DNA of 26,573 nt from JAIBBG01 sp046304755 (GTDB lineage: Bacteria > Bacteroidota > Bacteroidia > Flavobacteriales_D > Sanyastnellaceae), in contig JBKCDO010000137.1 in NCBI GenBank assembly GCA_046304755.1, positions 1 through 26,573 of the forward strand. Reading direction: 5' to 3'. Positions 16,481 to 24,715 of the stretch are shown in pieces (positions within the stretch are counted from its first letter, which is position 1; each line of letters opens with the position of its first letter). The notes beneath the pieces were generated by a model. That model was not told where the DNA came from and did not search any database. It was given only the letters and a program-made list of their open reading frames with translations. The translations under genes were made by a program, and so were the position numbers.

Positions 16481-17701
16481 ATGGACAATCAACGGCTCAA
16501 TAACAAAGTCAAACAACGCGACTTCAAGCTCAACGCATTGCTTGAAATCACGAATGCAATCAACGCTAATCTCAGCGTTGGAAATTTGTTGGAGCAATAC
16601 GAGCGAGTGCTGAAGGAGCACCTGGCCATTGAAAAGATTATCCTTTTTACGAGAGAAGATTCCTGGAAGTGTATTCTGCGATTCGGTGTGCAGAAGGGCG
16701 AAATCAAAGAAATTATCAGCGATGATTTTTTCACGCAAAGCAAAGAAATCACACTGACCGCCGGTCGCTCCAAGGAGTCATTCGACCTGGCGATTCCAAT
16801 CGTACAAAATGGTCAGACCATCGCCTATGTGCTGGCAGGCGACAACAGCGAACAGGAAATCCGCATGAGCCCGGTGATCAAACACATGCGGTTTATACAA
16901 ACACTCACCAACATCCTTGTCGTTGCGATTCAGAACCGACAACTGCAAGAGGAAAGTCTGCGTCAGGAGCGTGTGAAAAAAGAGCTGGAACTCGCTGCAG
17001 AAATGCAGGCGATTTTGTTGCCGCATCATTTGCCTAAAAACAAAGACTATGAAGTCAGCGCATTCTACAAGGCTCACCAGCAAGTTGGCGGCGACTACTA
17101 CGACTTTCTCGAGCTCAATGATAACGAGGTTATGTTTTGTATGGCGGATGTTTCAGGCAAAGGTGTAAGCGCGGCGTTTCTCATGGCGAACTTCCAGGCT
17201 TACCTGCGTTCCATTTTCGCATACAACAGCGGAAGCCTGGTGAACATTGTGCGTGAGTTGAATGAGCGCGTCATGCAAACCGCGCTCGGTGAAAAGTACA
17301 TCACGCTGTTTTTGGCGGTGTACAACAAGTCCGACAGAAGTTTACGCTACGTAAATTGTGGACACAATCCACCCGTACTAGGCGATCGTAACGGCTACAC
17401 ACAGCAACTCAAACTAGGAACCATTGGGTTGGGGATGTTTGAAGAATTGCCCAAGGTGGTGGAAGGAAAAGTATTCTTGGAACCGGATTCCATCATCGTT
17501 TGCTTCACCGATGGTTTGGTTGAAACCGAAAACATGAGCAACGAAGAGTATGGCGCAGAGCGCTTGGAGAAAGTACTGCTTGCTTTCTTTAAAGATGGTA
17601 TTTCAGTTATCAATGATACCATCATGCAGTCGCTCAACGACTTCAAAGGCGAAGCGCCTTACAACGACGACCTCGCTATTCTGAGCTGCCGTTTTCATTA
17701 A
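16481..17701 (+). CDS. GAF + PP2C (SpoIIE/RsbU-type) serine phosphatase
   Basis: A 406-aa cytosolic regulator. Residues about 15-155 form a GAF-like sensor domain, a coiled-coil linker follows (about 160-180, EESLRQERVKKELELAAEMQ), and a PP2C-type phosphatase domain occupies about 195-405. Metal and catalytic motifs are present: QVGGDYYDF, MADVSGKGVSAAFLMA, NCGHNPPVL, CFTDGLVETEN and NDDLAIL. Such proteins dephosphorylate anti-anti-sigma (STAS) proteins in partner-switching or related stress responses; no STAS protein or anti-sigma kinase is encoded nearby, so the target is unknown. It follows lpxD by 20 bases and precedes tilS by 5, suggesting co-transcription plus its own promoter. A TTG start at 16466 would add five residues but lies inside the probable promoter element. 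Confidence 0.88.
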   Translation: MDNQRLNNKVKQRDFKLNALLEITNAINANLSVGNLLEQYERVLKEHLAIEKIILFTREDSWKCILRFGVQKGEIKEIISDDFFTQSKEITLTAGRSKESFDLAIPIVQNGQTIAYVLAGDNSEQEIRMSPVIKHMRFIQTLTNILVVAIQNRQLQEESLRQERVKKELELAAEMQAILLPHHLPKNKDYEVSAFYKAHQQVGGDYYDFLELNDNEVMFCMADVSGKGVSAAFLMANFQAYLRSIFAYNSGSLVNIVRELNERVMQTALGEKYITLFLAVYNKSDRSLRYVNCGHNPPVLGDRNGYTQQLKLGTIGLGMFEELPKVVEGKVFLEPDSIIVCFTDGLVETENMSNEEYGAERLEKVLLAFFKDGISVINDTIMQSLNDFKGEAPYNDDLAILSCRFH

Positions 17702-17706
17702 ACACC

Positions 17707-19047
17707 ATGCATAAAAGTCCCCTTGCTGAAACGCTGTTGGCCGTCCTGAATCGCCACGCTATCAGCACATCGGAGACACTAATTGTAGCTGTCAGCGGGG
17801 GCTGTGACAGTATGGCGTTGTTGGCATTGTCGGCGCAGTGTAAGTTGCCGGTAATCGCGGCGCATGTCAACTATGGATTACGCGGTGAGGACAGCGATGC
17901 TGATGAAGTGCTTGTATTTGACTTTTGCCAACAACAACACATCACACTTGAAAAGCTCATCGTTACAGACGAGCAGTGGAATAATGATCGCGGTTCAACA
18001 CAGGAACAGGCACGCGCCATTCGTTACGCCTGGTTCGCGGAGCTTCAACAGAAATATCAGGCATCGCGTGTGATGACGGCGCATCATGCTAACGACCAGA
18101 CTGAGACCATGTTCATGCAATTCATGCGCGGCGGTAGTGGAAAGTCTGTTTACGGTATGGCAGAAGACAAAGGCTTTATCCTTCGACCGCTGCTTGCGCA
18201 TACAAAAGAGGAGCTGCTGGCTTTCGCGCAGACACATCACATTCCTTGGCGTGAAGATCGTTCCAATCAAACCGATGCGTATACACGCAATTCGATTCGC
18301 CACCGCGTGATGCCGCTGATTGAACAAATCAATCCCGGTATTCACCACGATATACAACAGCGCTCGAGGCGCATGCACGAGGAACAACGGTTGGCGGAAC
18401 AGGCGGCGCAATCAACCCTTGCTGAACTCATCCAAACCGATAGGGCAGGACGTGAGTTGATGGATACGCCTGCGCTTCTTGCAACCAAGGCCTATCTCAC
18501 CTTACTCTGGAAATGGTTGGCGCCTTCGCAATTTTCATCCCATGCCGTTGAGCAAATTGCAGATCACCTGGAGAGGGGCGGATCTTCAGAAGCGGCCTGG
18601 TATCACTCTGAAACACACGATGTCTGTATTCAAAACAACACCATCTGTTTGGCAAATAAGACGCAGGAGCAACGCTTTACCATTCACGAGTTGCCATGGG
18701 CTAAATCAGATGGTTTCGCGTTCACCCTTTCCCTAAAAGCCTCAAACGATATTCAATTTACTCCGGACCACATCAGTCAATCACTGAATGCTAGCCTGCT
18801 GAAATTTCCACTGATCATCCGTACGTGGAAAGAGGGTGATGTATTGAAACCGCTGGGAGCCAACGGACGCAAGAAGGTGTCTGATTTACTCACACAGGTG
18901 AAAATGCCCGCATGGGAAAAAAGGGATGTGCTGGTGCTTGAGGCCGATGAAACGATTGCTGCCGTTATCGGTGTGCGTATCAGTGAAACGTTTAAAGTAT
19001 CTGCGGAAACAGCCGACATTCTGCAGATTGAGTTTCCTCCTGTGTAA
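17707..19047 (+). CDS. tilS: tRNA(Ile)-lysidine synthetase
   Basis: A 446-aa N-type ATP pyrophosphatase that converts the wobble C34 of tRNA-Ile(CAU) to lysidine, changing the codon from AUG to AUA and the identity from Met to Ile. The PP-loop SGGCDS lies at residues 30-35, followed by HVNYGLRGEDSDADE, TAHHANDQTETMFMQFMRG and the LRPLL...IPWREDRSN segment. The TilS C-terminal domain is complete near the end (WKEGDVLKPLGANGRKKVSD and VIGVRISETFKVS). Length is normal for Bacteroidota. It starts 5 bases after the phosphatase stop. The gene is essential in most bacteria, marking this stretch as core chromosome. Confidence 0.96.
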   Translation: MHKSPLAETLLAVLNRHAISTSETLIVAVSGGCDSMALLALSAQCKLPVIAAHVNYGLRGEDSDADEVLVFDFCQQQHITLEKLIVTDEQWNNDRGSTQEQARAIRYAWFAELQQKYQASRVMTAHHANDQTETMFMQFMRGGSGKSVYGMAEDKGFILRPLLAHTKEELLAFAQTHHIPWREDRSNQTDAYTRNSIRHRVMPLIEQINPGIHHDIQQRSRRMHEEQRLAEQAAQSTLAELIQTDRAGRELMDTPALLATKAYLTLLWKWLAPSQFSSHAVEQIADHLERGGSSEAAWYHSETHDVCIQNNTICLANKTQEQRFTIHELPWAKSDGFAFTLSLKASNDIQFTPDHISQSLNASLLKFPLIIRTWKEGDVLKPLGANGRKKVSDLLTQVKMPAWEKRDVLVLEADETIAAVIGVRISETFKVSAETADILQIEFPPV

Positions 19048-19098
19048 CCTTTTCCTTCAGTGGGGCGTTATAAGAGGAACTTAAACTGTAGAACGCTT

Positions 19099-19398
19099 AT
19101 GATCACCACGCTGAATATTCACTCACGATATGACCTGGAAACACTTGCCAGGATGGTTTTTAAAACACAGGATGTTTTAAGTACCGAAAAAGAACGCATA
19201 CGCCGAAGCGCGAGTCTCTTAAAAGCCGCTGTGCTCGACTCGCTGAGCAAAGTGGAAGTTGTGCTCACGCTTGAAGATCATGACTCTCAAAAACGCCTGC
19301 GTTCGCGCATTATCGCTACGGGTAATGATCGTGTTATGCTTGACAAAGGCGTGAGCATTCCGGTGAATTGTATCAAGCACATCGAGTTTCCGAACTAA
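19099..19398 (+). CDS. Small conserved-looking protein of unknown function downstream of tilS
   Basis: A 99-aa protein starting MITTLNIHSRYDLETLARMVF; the in-frame GTG at 19060 is a less likely start. The first half is probably helical and basic (KERIRRSASLLKAAVL). The second half is predicted beta strands: VEVVLTLEDHD, then KRLRSRIIATGNDRVMLDKGVSIPVNCIKHIEF. That closing pattern of strands around a GVSIPV turn resembles Sm-like small barrels (Rof or Hfq type), but this is a pattern impression only. No signal peptide, no membrane segment, and a single cysteine. It lies 51 bases after tilS and is closed by a terminator, so it is probably the last gene of the lpxD-PP2C-tilS unit. I do not recognise the family. 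Confidence 0.75.
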   Translation: MITTLNIHSRYDLETLARMVFKTQDVLSTEKERIRRSASLLKAAVLDSLSKVEVVLTLEDHDSQKRLRSRIIATGNDRVMLDKGVSIPVNCIKHIEFPN

Positions 19399-19417
19399 AC
19401 AACCCCCTCAATAGCAG

Positions 19418-19442
19418 GAAGGCCGCACCATGCGGCCTTTTT
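19418..19442 (+). terminator. Intrinsic terminator after the tilS unit
   Basis: A perfect 9-bp stem (AAGGCCGCA / TGCGGCCTT) with a CCA loop runs directly into a T tract (about 19438-19442). It lies 20 bases after the stop codon of the small gene. Confidence 0.85.
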
Positions 19443-19473
19443 GCATTAACAAAGCTTAGGCAATACAAGCAGC

Positions 19474-19487
19474 GTCACTTTTGTGAC
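19474..19487. promoter_or_regulatory. Perfect short palindrome GTCAC-TTTT-GTGAC, possible operator
   Basis: Five-base arms separated by TTTT lie about 22 bases upstream of the -7 element of the dsbD-like gene, overlapping the position where a -33 element would be (TTTG at 19480-19483). Its location suits a repressor or activator site. There is no T tract after it, so it is not a terminator. Confidence 0.35.
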
Positions 19488-19509
19488 AGTATAGATGGGG
19501 CATTCCTTT

Positions 19510-19517
19510 TATTTTTG
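19510..19517 (+). promoter_or_regulatory. Putative -7 promoter element of the dsbD-like gene
   Basis: TATTTTTG is an exact TAnnTTTG match ending 20 bases before the ATG at 19538. The nearest TTTG upstream (19480-19483) is 26 bases away, longer than usual, so the promoter may depend on an activator. Confidence 0.5.
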
Positions 19518-19537
19518 GCTCATTCAATTGGAATCTC

Positions 19538-22021
19538 ATGCACCACTTACGTTTGCTTTTTACTGTTTTCACGCTTCTTTCGGGAGTGTTCAGCCTGAAT
19601 GCCCAAATCTTCCAACCGGTGAAGTGGAAGTTCAACGTGAAGCCCCTTGAAAACAACGAATACGAAATCACTGCCAACGCTGTCATTGAAGATACTTGGC
19701 ACGTCTATGCACTCGTCGTTTCCGATAAGGCCGATGCGATTGGCCCTATTCCGACAACGGTAAAAATCAATCCGTCTTCAGATTTTGAAACGGTCGGTAA
19801 AACCAAAGAAGGCAAGTACATCACCCATTTCGATCCCAACTTTGAAATGGACCTCAACTACTTCGAGAAAAGCGCCTCATTCAAACAAAAAATCAAAGCC
19901 AAAAGCGATAAGCCTTTTAAGGTTTCCGGTGTGATTGAATACATGGCGTGCAACGATGAGCGCTGCATTTTTCCCGACCCGGAATTGTTTGAAGTCACGG
20001 TGAGTCCTGCCGGAGCTGCTGTGGAAGAGCCCGCCGCCACTGAAGAGACAGCGGTATCTGCCGGTGGAAAGGAAAACCACGTCACCTGGGCTTATGGCAT
20101 TAATAAAACAAGCGATAAAACCATCGAGGTCACCTTTACGGCCACTACCGAAAACGGCTGGCACGTGTATGCGCAAAAACTGGAGAGCAATGAAGGTCCG
20201 ATTGCTACCTCCTTCATTTTCGATCCTAATAGTGACTACGATTTGTCGGCGCCTGTTGCTGAGCCCACGCCTAAGCGCACCTACGACAAGAACTTCATGA
20301 TGAACATTGATTATCATGAGGGTGTGGTCGTTTTCAAGAAAAATATTACCGCTCTTGCGGATCAACGAACAGGCATTACAGCGCGCGTGGAATTCATGCA
20401 ATGCAACGATGAGCGCTGCTTGCCGCCGCAGATGATCTATGTGAAAATCAATCCGGCAACCATGACGGTTGTCGAATACGATCCATTGGCCAATGTGGAG
20501 TCAACCGATTTAACCAATGACCCCTTCAAAATGCCGGGTGTTGATTTGAACAGCCCGCTGAATAACTGTGGACAGACGAAAGAGAATTACGGTTTATGGG
20601 CCATTTTCTTGTTCGGATTGATTGGCGGATTGCTTGCGTTGCTCACACCATGTGTGTTTCCGATGATTCCGCTTACGGTATCGTTCTTCTCGAAAGGCGC
20701 AGAGAAAGGCAAGGGCAAACAACGCGCGGCGATGTACGGCTTTTTCATTTTCCTGATTTACTTCTTGCTGTCGCTTCCCTTCCATCTATCCAAAAACGTT
20801 GATCCCGAAGTCCTCAACTCTATTGCCACGAACACTTGGCTCAACCTGGGATTCTTTGTGGTGTTCCTTGTGTTCGCTATTTCATTCTTCGGGTTTTATG
20901 AAATCACGCTGCCGAGTAGCTTGGCGAACAAGGTGGACAGCGCCTCTGAACTTGGCGGTGCGATTGGAATTTTCTTCATGGCCCTTACGCTGGCGATTGT
21001 GTCGTTCTCGTGCACGGGCCCCATTCTGGGAACTGTGATTGGTAGCATCTATAGCACGGATATTCAAGGGGTGGTGAACTTCCTGGGACTGGAACTGTCG
21101 ATGCCCGCAGCTAAAGTGTCTTCCGCGATGATGGGCTTCGGTATAGCACTCGGTGGTCCGTTTGCCTTGTTTGCTGCGTTTCCAAGTTTGCTGAAAAAAC
21201 TTCCCAAGGCCGGCGGCTGGATGGATGACTTCAAAGTGTCGCTTGGATTTATGGAAGTTGCGCTGGCTATCAAGTTCTTGTCCAATGCAGATCTCGTTGA
21301 ACAATGGGGCATTCTCAAGCGCGAATCATTCTTTGCCTTGTGGATTGTTGTCGGTGTGCTTTGGGTGCTTTACATGTTCAAGGTCTTCACCTTCAAGCCG
21401 GGCCAAGGATCAAGAGGATGGTCGAAATTCAAGATCGGTTTTACTGCGCTCATCGCGGTGTTCACGTTGCGCATGATTCCGGGTGTATTGCCGCCATCAG
21501 AGCTGAACCGCTTCGATTTCCTGAGCGGATTCCCGCCGCCAAAGTCATACTCATGGTATCACTACGAAGAAGAGTTCAAGGTGTATAAAGATTTGGCTGA
21601 AGCCATGAAGGCTTCGGAGGAACAAGGCAAGCCAATCTTCATCGACTTCACGGGTTGGGCATGTGTCAACTGCCGTAAGATGGAAGACACCGTATGGCCC
21701 GACGAAACCGTGCGCGCGATTCTTTCTGAAGAGTACATCATGTGCTCGCTTTACGTGGATGAAAAAGTGGAACTCCCCGCGGAAGAACAGTTTGTTTACA
21801 CCACCGGTGATGGTCGAAAGAAGATGATCAAAACCGTCGGCAACAAATGGGCAACCTTGCAAACGGAAACGTTCCAAAACAACTCGCAACCGATGTACGC
21901 CCTGCTCTCCCCAAAAGGAGACTTGCTGGCACCCATCGAACAATACAACCCCGACGCGAAAAAATACGCTGATTGGCTCAACTGCGGTTTGGCTGCATTC
22001 AGTAGTTGGAAGAGTAAGTAA
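19538..22021 (+). CDS. dsbD: DsbD-type thiol:disulfide interchange protein with two N-terminal alpha domains
   Basis: An 827-aa inner-membrane reductase that passes electrons from cytosolic thioredoxin to periplasmic thiols. After a signal peptide (1-23) come two homologous DsbD-alpha-like domains (about 24-155 and 175-305), each with an ACNDERC/QCNDERC cysteine pair (C138/C143 and C289/C294). The CcdA-like membrane domain (about 350-610) has about eight helices and the two redox cysteines C372 (TPCVFP) and C492 (SFSCTGP). The C-terminal thioredoxin-fold gamma domain (about 680-800) has the active site WACVNC (C709/C712). E. coli DsbD has one alpha domain, so the duplication is notable. All redox cysteines are present. 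It is probably transcribed alone. Likely targets are periplasmic cysteine proteins and cytochrome c maturation; which proteins the alpha domains serve is unknown. Confidence 0.92.
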   Translation: MHHLRLLFTVFTLLSGVFSLNAQIFQPVKWKFNVKPLENNEYEITANAVIEDTWHVYALVVSDKADAIGPIPTTVKINPSSDFETVGKTKEGKYITHFDPNFEMDLNYFEKSASFKQKIKAKSDKPFKVSGVIEYMACNDERCIFPDPELFEVTVSPAGAAVEEPAATEETAVSAGGKENHVTWAYGINKTSDKTIEVTFTATTENGWHVYAQKLESNEGPIATSFIFDPNSDYDLSAPVAEPTPKRTYDKNFMMNIDYHEGVVVFKKNITALADQRTGITARVEFMQCNDERCLPPQMIYVKINPATMTVVEYDPLANVESTDLTNDPFKMPGVDLNSPLNNCGQTKENYGLWAIFLFGLIGGLLALLTPCVFPMIPLTVSFFSKGAEKGKGKQRAAMYGFFIFLIYFLLSLPFHLSKNVDPEVLNSIATNTWLNLGFFVVFLVFAISFFGFYEITLPSSLANKVDSASELGGAIGIFFMALTLAIVSFSCTGPILGTVIGSIYSTDIQGVVNFLGLELSMPAAKVSSAMMGFGIALGGPFALFAAFPSLLKKLPKAGGWMDDFKVSLGFMEVALAIKFLSNADLVEQWGILKRESFFALWIVVGVLWVLYMFKVFTFKPGQGSRGWSKFKIGFTALIAVFTLRMIPGVLPPSELNRFDFLSGFPPPKSYSWYHYEEEFKVYKDLAEAMKASEEQGKPIFIDFTGWACVNCRKMEDTVWPDETVRAILSEEYIMCSLYVDEKVELPAEEQFVYTTGDGRKKMIKTVGNKWATLQTETFQNNSQPMYALLSPKGDLLAPIEQYNPDAKKYADWLNCGLAAFSSWKSK

Positions 22022-22036
22022 AGGGGATTTCTTAGC

Positions 22037-22077
22037 CACGAATGCACGAATGGGAGATATTCATTCGTGCATTCGTG
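22037..22077. repeat. Perfect 16-bp inverted repeat built of tandem CACGAATG units
   Basis: The left arm (22037-22052) is two copies of CACGAATG and the right arm (22062-22077) two copies of CATTCGTG, with a 9-base loop. No T tract follows, so it is a poor intrinsic terminator although the hairpin could stabilise the 3' end of the dsbD message. Palindromes of this ACGAATGC type occur as dispersed intergenic repeats in many environmental bacteria (from memory), which is the most likely identity. The rest of the gap to 22185 shows nothing else I can assign. Confidence 0.75.
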
Positions 22078-22147
22078 TCTACACCCTAACCTTCGTGAAA
22101 TTTCCGTTGTTTTTCCAATCGTGTTGTTGATTGTTTTCAATCGGCAC

Positions 22148-22181
22148 TTGAGGGTTTCTTTCCGATTATACCCTTTTTTCG
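22148..22181 (+). promoter_or_regulatory. Weak candidate promoter of the DUF5686 gene
   Basis: TTG at 22148-22150 and TTTTTTCG at 22174-22181 have suitable spacing (23 bases), but the -7 element has T in place of the A of TAnnTTCG. The element ends only 4 bases before the ATG at 22186, so the message would be close to leaderless if this is used. Confidence 0.25.
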
Positions 22182-22185
22182 CATC

Positions 22186-24678
22186 ATGCGGCAACGCCTC
22201 TTCTTTACATTCGTTTCGTGTCTGATTTTTCTGCTTTGTGCGGTCACAGCAACAGCACAAAAAACCATTGTATCCGGGAAGGTTATCGACGCCATTACCA
22301 AGGAGCCCCTGCCTTTCTCGCCGGTCATGTTTGTGGGCACTAAATCCGGTGCTCAAACAGACCTTGATGGCAATTACAAAATCGAAACCTACTACAGCAG
22401 CGATTCGCTGAAAGTAGTTGTGCTCGGCTATGCACCACAGGCAAAAAAAATCAAGCAAGGCGCAACCAGCGTTGTCAACTTCGAATTATCCGCTGCGTCC
22501 AATGAAACGGTAGAAGTAGTTATTCGTCCCGATGATGGCCCCAACCCGGCGATTGCACTCATGAAAAAGGTGCTGCGCAATAAGAAGATTAACAATCGAG
22601 AGAAGCTCGATGCCTATGAATACGAAGCCTACAATAAGGTGGAGTTTGACCTGAACAACATCACCGAAAAATTCCAGGATCGCAAAATATTCAACGCGTT
22701 TGAATTCGTGTTCGAAGGTGTTGACACCACGCAGCAAAAGCCCTACCTGCCTGTTTTCATGACAGAGTCGCTTTCCGATTTCTACTTCAAGCGAAACCCT
22801 AAACTGTCCAAGGAAGTCGTGAAGGCCACCAAGGTGAGTGGTGTCGAAAATGAATCCATCAATCAGTTTCTCGGTGACATGTATCAAAACATCAATGTCT
22901 ACGATAACGAGTTAATTGCTTTCAGCAAAAGCTTCACCAGTCCGATTTCTGCCTACGCTCTAGGTTTCTATGATTACGGTTTGGTAGATAGCGCTACCAT
23001 TGACGGCAAGTGGTGCTATAAGTTGCAATTCTTTCCTCGCCGTAAGGCGGAGCTGTTGTTTTTCGGCGAGATGTGGATTGCAGACACCTCTTATGCCGTG
23101 AAAGAAATCGAGGCCACCATTGCCGATGGCGCGAACATCAACTGGATCAAAAGCTTCAAAGTCAAACAAACCTTTGATGAAATCGAACCCGAAGTGTGGA
23201 TGCTGGTGAAAGATGAACTCGTGGTCGACTTCAACGTGTCAGAGAAAAAGCTCGGCGAATACGGACGCAAGACGTCTTCTTATCGCAACTTCATCATCAA
23301 CAAACAACGCCCGCAAGAATATTACGAGGGATTCAGCGACATTATTGTGAAAGAGGACGCCAGCGATCATGATGATTCTTATTGGCAACAGGCCCGTCAC
23401 ATCGCACTTTCAGCCAAGGAAGAACGCATCTACCACATGGTTGATACGCTCAAAAACCTACCACAGTTCGTCACCGTTACAAACGTGCTGAACCTGTTCA
23501 TCAATGGCTACAAGGTCATTGGCAATTTCGAGCTGGGTCCTTACTATACCTTCTACAGCTTCAATCCGATTGAAGGGAATCGCTTGCGTTTTGGTGGTCG
23601 CACGAGTAATGATTTCAGCAAGAAGATTATGCTCGAAGGGTATGCTGCTTATGGCTTCAAGGATGAGCGATTTAAATACGGCGGTGGCGCTACGTGGGTA
23701 CTGAATAAGAATCCGCGTATGGCGATGAACGTATTTGCCAAGCGCGACATGGAACAACTGGGACAAGGCAATGGTGCATTCCGACAAGACAATGTGCTCT
23801 CTTCACTTTTCAGGCGCAATCCCGCCAACAAACTCACGGATGTCACGGAGTTGTCGGGATACATTGAAAAGGAATGGCTCTATGGACTTCAGAACAAGGC
23901 GCTTTTCCGACATCGCGTGTTGAAGCCCGCCGGAAGTGATTACAAATACGTACGCTTCAAGCCGGAGCTCAACGCTGAGCAACAAGTCAATTACCTCATC
24001 ACAACTGAAGTTGGCCTCTACACCCGTTTCGCGTACAAGGAGAAGTTTGTTTACGGTGAGTTCGAGCGCATCAGCCTGGGCACAAACTACCCCGTGGTGG
24101 AGCTGCAATACAACTATGGTGTGCCTGGTTTAATGGGTGGTGAATTCGAATATCATCGCTTGGGCGTTCGCATTTCCGACAAAATGCGCTTCGGTCCATT
24201 TGGATACTTACGACTGACTTCTGAAGCCGGCCGAATCATCGGAAATCTCCCGTATCCGCTACTCATGATGCACCAGGGGAATGAAACTTTCTTCTACGAC
24301 GAGGGCTCATACAACACCATGAATTACTTCGAATTTGTGAGTGATGAATGGGTAAGCTTGTGGGCCTCTTACCATGCAGATGGATTATTCCTCAACAAGA
24401 TTCCTATCATGCGTCGCCTCAAGTGGCGCGAAGTAGCCAGCGCAAAGGCCGTTGTGGGTGGTTATGATTTGAAAAACGACCTCATCCTGTCGCGCGACTT
24501 CAATGGCGACGGTAAATCCGATATCTACACCCTTCAAAAACCGTTTGTCGAAGCGGCACTCGGCGTCGAGAACATCTTCAAAGTGTTGCGTGTCGATTTC
24601 ATCTGGCGATTGACCTATCTCGATAATCCGAACATCGTTAAATATGGTATTCGGGCGAAACTGCAGTTCGAGTTTTAG
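22186..24678 (+). CDS. DUF5686 outer-membrane protein with carboxypeptidase-regulatory-like domain
   Basis: An 830-aa protein with a signal peptide (1-25, LIFLLCAVTATAQ). Residues about 27-105 are a CarboxypepD_reg-like beta-sandwich (SGKVIDAITKEPLPFSPVMFVGT...TDLDGNYKI). Then comes the DUF5686 region, beginning with NPAIALMKKVLRNKKINNREKLDAYEYEAYNK, running through a conserved WMLVKDELVVDFNV stretch and ending in a long series of amphipathic beta strands to the C-terminal LQFEF. The final aromatic residue and strand pattern indicate an outer-membrane beta-barrel. The overall build resembles TonB-dependent receptors without a plug domain. The function of DUF5686 proteins is not known; transport or envelope structure is the usual guess. 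Neighbours (DsbD upstream, PurS downstream) give no specific clue. Confidence 0.88.
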   Translation: MRQRLFFTFVSCLIFLLCAVTATAQKTIVSGKVIDAITKEPLPFSPVMFVGTKSGAQTDLDGNYKIETYYSSDSLKVVVLGYAPQAKKIKQGATSVVNFELSAASNETVEVVIRPDDGPNPAIALMKKVLRNKKINNREKLDAYEYEAYNKVEFDLNNITEKFQDRKIFNAFEFVFEGVDTTQQKPYLPVFMTESLSDFYFKRNPKLSKEVVKATKVSGVENESINQFLGDMYQNINVYDNELIAFSKSFTSPISAYALGFYDYGLVDSATIDGKWCYKLQFFPRRKAELLFFGEMWIADTSYAVKEIEATIADGANINWIKSFKVKQTFDEIEPEVWMLVKDELVVDFNVSEKKLGEYGRKTSSYRNFIINKQRPQEYYEGFSDIIVKEDASDHDDSYWQQARHIALSAKEERIYHMVDTLKNLPQFVTVTNVLNLFINGYKVIGNFELGPYYTFYSFNPIEGNRLRFGGRTSNDFSKKIMLEGYAAYGFKDERFKYGGGATWVLNKNPRMAMNVFAKRDMEQLGQGNGAFRQDNVLSSLFRRNPANKLTDVTELSGYIEKEWLYGLQNKALFRHRVLKPAGSDYKYVRFKPELNAEQQVNYLITTEVGLYTRFAYKEKFVYGEFERISLGTNYPVVELQYNYGVPGLMGGEFEYHRLGVRISDKMRFGPFGYLRLTSEAGRIIGNLPYPLLMMHQGNETFFYDEGSYNTMNYFEFVSDEWVSLWASYHADGLFLNKIPIMRRLKWREVASAKAVVGGYDLKNDLILSRDFNGDGKSDIYTLQKPFVEAALGVENIFKVLRVDFIWRLTYLDNPNIVKYGIRAKLQFEF

Positions 24679-24690
24679 GGTTTACCCGTG

Positions 24691-24698
24691 TATCTTCG
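24691..24698 (+). promoter_or_regulatory. Putative -7 promoter element of purS
   Basis: TATCTTCG (TAnnTTYG) lies in the 37-base gap after the DUF5686 stop and ends 17 bases before the purS ATG. A -33 element would fall within the DUF5686 3' end and is not obvious. Confidence 0.4.
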
Positions 24699-24715
24699 CG
24701 CTGAAATTTCGCACC

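Noticed and set aside
24679..24690. GGGT-TT-ACCC mini-palindrome after the DUF5686 gene as a terminator
   Set aside because: Stem of four bases and no T tract; too weak to call.
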